DNA from: Aquilaria yunnanensis
Lineage: Eukaryota > Streptophyta > Magnoliopsida > Malvales > Thymelaeaceae
Assembly (NCBI GenBank): GCA_039654915.1
Contig: CM077594.1
Coordinates: 84,086,893 to 84,150,892 of the forward strand
Direction of reading: 5' to 3'
Length of the DNA: 64,000 bases
The notes under the pieces were generated by a model, which worked only from the letters and a program-made list of their open reading frames with translations, searched no databases and was not told the origin of the DNA. The position numbers and the translations under genes are program-made. Below, piece after piece: positions 57,143 to 64,000 of the stretch; position 1 is the first letter of the stretch; every line of letters starts with the position of its first letter.

Positions 57143-60100
57143 TGTCACACCTCACTCAGGCCCTGGCCTATCATTTGTTAATTTAACCCCCAAACTCAAT
57201 ATTTAATCTCAAAGTGTTTGGTTCGGCCAAGCAAGTAATGGCAACTTTTAAGTCTTATTTTCTTAAGTTAAGAGGCCTGGGAGGTGGCCCAGGTGGCTTT
57301 AACAAAGGTCCATTAACAACTTGCAACAAGGGCAAGGCCCAAAACTCCTAACTTGCACAACAAGCAAGGCAACACTTAAATGCAATTTAAGTGCATACAT
57401 GGTGTGCATCAAGTGTACTAACTATACGGCAACCAAGAAGCCCACAAGGTTGGTTTAGGTTTTGAAAACAACAAGTAAAAATGCATGATGCTCTCGGCCT
57501 ACTAATGTACATACCATTATGCACAACAGTTCCACATAACTAGGTCCATAACCATTCATATAAAAGTGGCAACTTTGGCCCATAATATCCAGCATACATA
57601 GGCAAGCATAATGCCATCCATAAGTCCATACATAACTTGGCATCCAAAATCCACAAAACATCCACAAACTAGGTATCCAAGACTACACATATATACAAAT
57701 CAAAATGGTAGTCTACCTAGTATCTACCATGGCTATATATGCCAAGCATCCATAAGTTGTTCACGCCAAGTTACATACAACCCGAGACCATACTCCTAAT
57801 GGTCAAATAAAACCTTGAGAATCCCATACAGAAGTACACACTGCAACACCAAACCTATGGCCATATTCATGGTCATAAAGGTGAATACGACAATCAGAGC
57901 TAAAGTCCAAGTATCCATGCTCTCCTAGACAGTTCCCACTCTACAGCCTGCAAACTTAAAACATAAGTCTCGGCCAACCATAGGTAAATAAGACTTGTAA
58001 TGAAACCAAAATGCTACGCCAAGCACACATTGGCACATACCTTGGTAACTAAGCAAATAAACACTAAGCACACACACAAGGCAGCTTAGCACTACTCAGG
58101 CCGAATATTCTTGCCTGAAAAATAAAGGATGGGCAGTGAGCATATAACTCAGTAGGATTCACTTAAAACATATACAACTCATATTGAGTCTATTTAGTTA
58201 AGCTGAGTAATCACTCAAAGCTTAACCTCCCATTAGTTAGCTCAACCTGCAAAACAAACACCAAGACAAGAAAAATAGGCATATACAAGATAGATAAATA
58301 AGTCAAATATTTCATAAGTGGGGTTAGCATGCACAAGGAAACACCAAAGCACACAAGTACACACACACACTCCACAATGTTGCTCTCGGCCATATAAGCC
58401 ATACATGTACCCATGTGCATTTCTTGCACACAAACTTACCAATACACCATTTCCATTTGGAGCTCCCAAAATGCCAAGCAAATAGGCCACATTTACTTGC
58501 ATTTCTAGTACATGTACCATAGTTAATTAGCTAATCAACAAAATAACCAAGTATAAGCATTAAGCCCATCAAGCAACTAAGGTCATATGGCACATTTAAC
58601 CATCACTTAGCCACTCTGGACACTTGAATCATGGTGTACATTACCAAGCAAAGTCAAGTGCCAGTGAACCCTACCTCAATAGCTCTCGGTCTCAAGCCAA
58701 CTTCAAATGTCCAAGTGCCCTTCAACCACAATGCCTACCATAACAATACATAGGCATTAACAACACAAACCCATGGATTAACTACCATGATTTCTATGAA
58801 GGACACTATAATACACACACTTAAGCTCTCGGCCAAAGTGCCCACCTTCACATAGTTATACTATCCATCCTTCTAATTCATTACATAATCATGTAATCAC
58901 CCATAAAGCTTGCTCATGGCACAATTACCATGTAACCAAGTAAAACACACTATTTCACATTAAGTTTAGCTCTCGGCTAAAATGCCCATAATCACATAAC
59001 AATGTGCTTCATCAATTTAGTTCATCATATAATCACCAAATCACCACTAAACATGTTTCATGGCATCATTACCATGTACTCAAGTAATGGACACTAAATT
59101 ATACCACTTCAAGCTTTCGGCCATAAAATCCAATTTCACCCACATTTGTTCTTCATCATTCCAACCCAACATACATTCACTATATCATCAATAATCAAAG
59201 CTCATGGCATCAATGCCATGTAGTTAGAGGTAGAGCATGATTTACCTCAAATTCACTTTTCGGCCAACACACTAACTTCCACAAATTTGGTGTCCTTCAC
59301 CCCAACAACCTATCACAAGATTACATAGGTAATATCAAGCATCAAACATGGATAAATTTCCATCTTTAAGAAGAAGAACACCATGTTCATTCATCCAATT
59401 CATTCGGCCAGCATTTCACTTCCAAACCAAAACATTTCTTGCTCATTTAACTTAATACATCTTCAATTGAGCAATTAGGTTCCTTGTACATGGAAGAACT
59501 ACCATGAATTCAAGGAGACATGGACATTACCTCAAAACCCTAGCTCAATTAAGCTCAGTTTCCTTGAATCTTCAAGAACCAAGCTTGATTCCAAGCAAGC
59601 ACAAGCCGAAACACTCTTCTCCAAGCTTGAATCCTTCAAGTATCTTCAAGAATCTTGGATTTCAAAGCCAAAATGTGAAAGAACTCTCAAGAACACTCTC
59701 GGTTTAACAAGAACAAGCAAGCCCGAAATGAACAAATGGCCTTGGACTTGATTTCGGCCGAAAGTCATGTGTTTTTAGTTGGCTAGAATGCCAACTTTGC
59801 CTTCCACAATTTTGCATGGTGCAAAGTAGTCTTCCAAGCCCATATAAGTACAATGCCACCCTTAAACTTGTGGTTAAATGGACACTCAAGTCAATTCTTG
59901 GCCCATTATGCCAAGCACATGATAAACACAAGTACCAAGATGTCATAAGTACCCTTGTAAAACCGGCCATGTAACTAAACTAATGACTAGTTAGCTTAAC
60001 TAGTAACTAGTGAATAGTACACTAGTGGTAGACAAGAATTTGACTAGAAATCATTGTTGTCTCCCAAAAATGGTCTAGTCTTGGACTAGCCATCAAAAAA

Positions 60101-60373
60101 TTTTGCATGGCCAACAATGCCATCCTTAAGCTTGTGGTTTCACTTGTACCACTTAACTTAGTGCACAATTTAGTCCCCTTTCTATGTTTTCTGTCAGCTT
60201 TCCCATAGTACATTTTCTATATGCAATTAAGTCCTGAAAGTCTCCAGTTTTGCACATAAGTCACTGTACTAGTCTCCGGAGCTTCTCTTACTTCCCCTTT
60301 CTGTTTTCTCTCACTTTCCTTGGTTTTCCTTGATATTCGGTGGCCTAAGCCAAGCACTCAGGAGGTGCCAACA
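57143..60373 (-). mobile_element. Putative 3.2-kb solo LTR inserted in exon 4 of the antisense gene of F
   Basis: The insert interrupts the conserved EGPRW-WSK junction. Its ends are TGTCACACC (57143) and GCCAACA (60373), which on the minus strand give TGTTGGC...GGTGTGACA. This is the style of long LTRs in Del/Tekay-type gypsy elements, whose LTRs can exceed 3 kb. Flanks TGTGG (57138-57142) and AGTGG (60374-60378) agree at four of five bases; E has GGTGG at the same place, so both may be decayed copies of one target duplication. No coding capacity, PBS or second LTR was found. A non-autonomous element is an alternative. Confidence 0.65.
58536..59400. repeat. Diverged ~144-bp tandem repeats within the insert
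   Basis: A marker AGCTCTCGGCC (variants AGCTTTCGGCC, ACTTTTCGGCC) recurs at about 58681, 58824, 58969, 59112, 59254 and 59398, spaced 142-145 bp. Within units, ATGGCA...TTACCATGTA...AAGTAA...ACAC recurs in the same order. About five to six units. Confidence 0.75.
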
Positions 60374-60809
60374 AGTGGTCTTGGTCAAAGATTGAGCACT
60401 TGAACTTGCCCCTTTCGTTCCCGGCGCCGACGGTGGTCGATAAGGACGCAGGACCTGGTGGCTCCCGAGACGCTGAGATTCCTTAGTTTTGTCTTAGGGT
60501 CCTTTGCTTTCTTTTTCTTCTTTTTTGTGCTTCTTCTTTTGGCAAGCTTTCTCCCTTGTAAACAGATTCATCTCAATAAAGACTTTTTTCTTTAGAAATT
60601 TTGGCTAAGTCTTTTTGCTAGATTTGTCATTTCCCATTGTCCCGAACACGTTCGCTCAAGAGACTTCAGAAAATCATATTTGCCTTTAACACGGCGATCG
60701 CCTTCGCGGAATTCTGACTTGTTCAACTCTCACTTGCGAATTTCTCTAAGAAACTTTTGTACTTAGAATATTTTTTCTAATTTGTACAATACAATCTTCT
60801 TCCCATCGA

Positions 60810-63800
60810 AATCATAAGCATAGAATTTTTTCAAGGCATCTGAATGCCAAGTATTTTTTAATTCTACGCCTTTGGCGTCGCCGAGCTTATACACCCCTTT
60901 TCGTACTTCAGCAAGTATCAGATAAGGTCCTTCCCAATTTGCACGAAGTACCCCATGGGATGGCCTTCGGAGTCTGAATTTAGCCGTTCAGACAACGAGG
61001 TCTCCTTTCTTTATTCCCTTCGGCCTGGCGCGCAAGTTTATAGTCGCGGCCACTCTTTGCTGAAAAGCTTTTCTTCTCAGCTCGGCTATTTCTCTATGTT
61101 CGCCGACGAGGTCGAGCTTGGTTCTTAGGCCGAGGCCATTTCCACTTTCATCAAATACTTGCACCCGTACTGATGGTCGCACTACCTCGATTGGGATGAT
61201 GGCCTCTGTACCGAAAATGAGTGAAAAAGGCGTTTCCCCTGTGGCTCTTCGGGGTGTTGTTCGGTAGCTCCATAATACTCTTTGGAGCTTTCCTGGCCAT
61301 TTCCCTTTTACTTCTCCCAGCCTCTTTTTCAGACCATCTTTTATGGTCCTGTTAGATACTTCTACTTGCCCATTGCTTTGGGGGTGAGCTACTGGGGCGA
61401 AGTGCATTTTTGTTCCGAGGTCACTGATAAATCCCTAGACCCCTTTGTCTATAAACTGGGATCCATTATCAGCTACTAGTACCCTTGGTATGCCAAATCT
61501 GCATAAAATATTCTTCCATACGAACTTCTGCAGTTCTTTTTCCGAGATAGTAGCCAAGGGTTCTGCCTCGACCCATTTGGAAAAATAATCTACCGCTACT
61601 ACGTAGAACTCCACGCCTCCAGGTGCTGTTGGGAGTGGTCCTATGAGGTCTATGCCCCAAACTGCGAAGGGCCAGGGATAGTCAGCCGAAGTTACCATTT
61701 CCGAGGGTGTCCTCTGGATATTCGCGTGTCTCTGGCAATTACCACATTTCTGGATGAACTGCCTAGCGTCCTTTCTCAGGGTAGGCCAAAAGTACCCTTG
61801 GCGAAGTATCACTGCTGCCAAAGCATCAGTTCCAATGTGCGAACCACAAACGCCTTCGTGAACTTCTTCGAGGATCATTTCAGTATCCTCTTCGCCAACA
61901 CACCTCCGCAGTGGATTTGCGTATCCCTGCCGATACAACTCTTCGCCGATCAGGAAGAATCGGCTGGAGCGTCTTCGCACTTTTGCAGCATCGCCAGGGT
62001 CTTCGGGGAGCGCGTTGTCTACGAGATACCTTTTTATCGAGTCTTTCCATCCTTTTCCCGAGGTTACTATGCTCAATACTGCGATGCTCGGATGGTCTAG
62101 CACCTCGGTGCATGTTTTCGACTTCGCCAAGCAATCTGCTTCGGTGTTATCTCGTTGAGGTATGTTTTCGATCCGTATGGTGTCAAACTCTTGAATGAGC
62201 TTTGCTACCAGTTCGTGGTATTTTGCCAAGGTTGGGTCCTTCGCCCCATAGTCTCCTGCCGTTTTTCGAACTACTAGCTGGGAATCGCTGTAGGCCTTTA
62301 AATTTCTCACGCCAATTTTTCTGGCTAGGTGCAATCCTGCTATGAGGGCTTAATACTCAGCCACATTGTTGGTGATGTTAAAGCTGAACTTGATAGCCTT
62401 CATTACCTCTAGGCCTTCAGGACCTCTGATAATTACCCCGGCTCCCTGGTGTTCGGACCCCGAAGCTCCGTCAACATACAAAGTCCATTCTGGCTCACCT
62501 TCATTTGGATCCAGATGGCTGTCCTCGGTGGTGGGTACTTCGGCAATGAAGTCTGTCAGAGCTTGGGCTTTTATGGCTTTTCGAGGTTCATAAGTGATGT
62601 CGTGTTCGCCAAGCTCTATACACCATTTGGAAAGCCTTCCCGAATGATCAACTTTTCTTATGACATCACGCAGAGGTAGACTGCTCCGGACGATGATAGG
62701 GTGAGCCTGAAAATATGGTCGCAGCCTTCTTCCTGCTAGCACCAAGGCATATATAGCTTTTTGCAACAAAGGATACCTGACTTCGGCGCCATGCAGGGAC
62801 TTGCTTACATAGTAAACCGGCCATTGCTTCGGCCCCTCCTCTTTCACAAGGACCGAGCTTACTATTTTTTCTGTGACGGTAAGGTATAATACGAGGGGCT
62901 CTCCCTCGCGGGGTTGCCACAGAGTGGGCAGACCGGCTAAGTAGATTTTGAGTTCTTCCCAGGCCTTTTGGCAGTCTTCATCCCAAGGATGATCATTACT
63001 TCCGAGGTTGTCCTCCTTTTTTGCTGCCTTAGTGAGGACTTTGAAGAATGGTCGACACCGGTCTCCATACCTGGAAATAAACCTGCTAAGAGAGGTTATC
63101 CTTCCGGTGAGTCTCTGCACATCTTTTATTGTGGCAGGAGTTCGGAACTCGAGCAGAGCCTTGATTTTTTCTGGGTTAGCATCAATGCCTCTTTCTGATA
63201 CCATGTACCCAAGGAACTTTCCCGAGGTCACTCCGAAGATGCACTTTTCGGGATTAAGACGGATCCCAAAGGCTCTGAGCTGGTGGAAAGTTTCCTTTAG
63301 ATCTGCGATGTGGTCGCCAGGCAACTTGCTCTTGACTATCATGTCATCGACATATACTTCCATGTTTCTCCCTATTTGGTCGTTAAAGACCTTGCTCATC
63401 AACCTCTGGTAGGTTGCTCCTGTGTTTTTGAGCCCGAAGGGCATTCTAACGTAACAGTATGTTCCTCCCTCAGTGATGAAGGCGGTTTTCTCCTCATCTT
63501 CAGGGTCCATCCTTATTTGATGATACCCACTGAAGGCGTTGAAGAAACTTAGGAGCCCGTATTCGGCAGTTGAGTCTACCAATTGGTCTATCGGTAGGAG
63601 AGGGTATGAGTCTTTTGGGCAAGCATCGTTCAAGTTTCTAAAGTCGATGCACATCCGGAGCTTATTGCTTCCTTCTTTTTTGGCAATAACCACGTTGCTT
63701 AACCATTCGGGGTACTTGACCTCCCTGATGACATCGGCGTTCAATAGGCGCTGGACTTCGATTTTGACAAAGTTACTTTTATGGACTGAGATGCCTCGTT

Positions 63801-64000
63801 TCTTTTGCCGGACAGGTTTTGCTTTCGGACTTACTCTAAGGCTATGCTGTATTACGCTATGGTTTACCCCTGGCATATCTTTCGGCAAGTAGGCAAACAG
63901 ATCTTTATTTTTCAGCAGAAAAGATACAAGTTTTTTCTTGTCACCTTCGGCCAAGTTCTTCCCTATTCGGGTACTTTGGCCTGGGACAAGTTCTACTTTT
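60810..64000 (-). pseudogene. pol part of the gag-pol polyprotein of element F, with stops and shifts
   Basis: From the right edge: protease-RT linker (MAEGDKKKLVSFLLKNKDLF at 63954), RT with LSFFNAFSGYHQI (the usual D of LDAFSG is N) and VYVDDMIV, RNase H (TLYVDGASGSEHQGAG) to a stop near 62341 (EYEALIAGL reads EY-stop). RNase H end, zinc finger (CGNCQRHA) and integrase (WGIDLIGPL, ADNGSQF) at 62334-61435, a frameshift near 61435, then HPQSNGQVEVSNRT to 60988, a stop and a degraded C-terminus near 60820. Gag lies outside the window. The Asp-to-Asn change in an RT active-site block is a further loss of function. Confidence 0.9.

Larger units (their letters stand above)
54847..60486 (+). pseudogene. 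Antisense accessory gene of element F, broken and split by an insertion
   Basis: Exons 54847-55678, 55751-56131, 56221-56480 and 56564-57142, then a 3.2-kb insert, with the last part at 60374-60486. Introns of 72, 89 and 83 nt are GT-AG. Exon 1 is open (MPIPESWHPLLSHPCCTTSKKLERW, FHGIAVNQLPPNSYCYF, VVPKGGFYFMLPQGS). Stops: TGA at 55837-55839 (a CGA codon in the SRRRK patch of the siblings), TGA near 56265 in exon 3, and TGA early in exon 4 near 56618. The coiled coil and FPDLDLSFLEALNI remain. The C-terminus WSKIEHLNLPLSFPAP is right of the insert. AATAAA lies at 60575-60580, about 90 nt after the stop. Confidence 0.85.
53307..64000 (-). mobile_element. Element F: Tat-type retrotransposon, partial (runs off right edge), inserted in the LTR of E
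   Basis: 3' LTR (53307-54172), polypurine tract, antisense gene interrupted by a 3.2-kb insert, integrase, RNase H and RT up to the window end, near the protease-RT linker. Gag, PBS and 5' LTR lie beyond. The target duplication cannot be checked. Confidence 0.92.

Noticed and set aside
57143..60373. A DNA transposon with terminal inverted repeats
   Set aside because: The ends are TGTCACACC and GCCAACA with only weak complementarity, no transposase frame is seen, and 5-bp flanks with TG..CA ends fit a solo LTR better.
1..64000. Endogenous pararetrovirus or envelope-bearing element
   Set aside because: Integrase is present, the polyprotein order is gypsy-like, and no movement or envelope-like frame was recognised; the extra gene is antisense and has no membrane segments that I can see.

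Overview
The window is a stack of nested plant LTR retrotransposons, with no host gene that I can support. The main family is Ty3/gypsy of the Tat type (Retand/Ogre-like). Its marks are a single gag-pol polyprotein, an Asp protease, RT, RNase H and integrase without a visible chromodomain, a PBS starting TGGCGCCGTCTGTGGG, LTRs of about 850-880 bp, 5-bp target duplications, and an extra gene running ANTISENSE between pol and the 3' LTR. This points to a repeat-rich region of a large angiosperm genome, probably a eudicot; the species cannot be named from the sequence.

Layout. A (1-5433, minus): gag-pol and 5' LTR, entering from the left edge; its gag is split by a plus-strand solo LTR (2540-3263, TSD CCTGC). 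5434-5989: unassigned DNA. B (5990-18150, minus, TSD GTCTC): complete at both ends; its RNase H region holds a copia-type solo LTR (12373-13788, TSD CTGAC). G (about 18156-27575, plus): a very decayed, distantly related Tat element. D (27576-42737, plus): a decayed element whose two LTRs are different, so probably a recombinant. C (29397-40495, minus, TSD CAATG): the youngest and least damaged copy, inserted inside the RNase H region of D. 42738-42824: 87 bp of unassigned DNA. E (from 42825, minus): its 5' LTR (52655-53306) is cut by F (53307 to beyond 64000, minus). The antisense gene of F holds a 3.2-kb putative solo LTR with ~144-bp internal repeats (57143-60373).

In each element the sense strand makes Gag-Pol from the LTR promoter (G-box CACGTG, then TATAAATA). 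The opposite strand carries a gene with its own TATA box, four exons and three short GT-AG introns. It encodes about 710-720 residues: a conserved N-terminal domain resembling what is catalogued as 'putative gypsy type transposon', a basic then acidic linker, and a C-terminal coiled coil. This antisense gene reads intact in B and C and is broken in E and F. A remnant of the same arrangement can be made out in G, so the design is old. In B it is intact although gag-pol is wrecked.

Hand-counted LTR differences order the insertions: C (about 1%), B (about 2.3%), E (about 5%), with G and D much older. Most differences are transitions, as expected for methylated repeats. The most interesting signals are the spliced antisense gene, a gag start codon lying exactly 32 nt inside the LTR so that the frame is read through the primer-binding site, hairpins at both LTR tips, and a conserved stem-loop in the transcribed part of the LTR.
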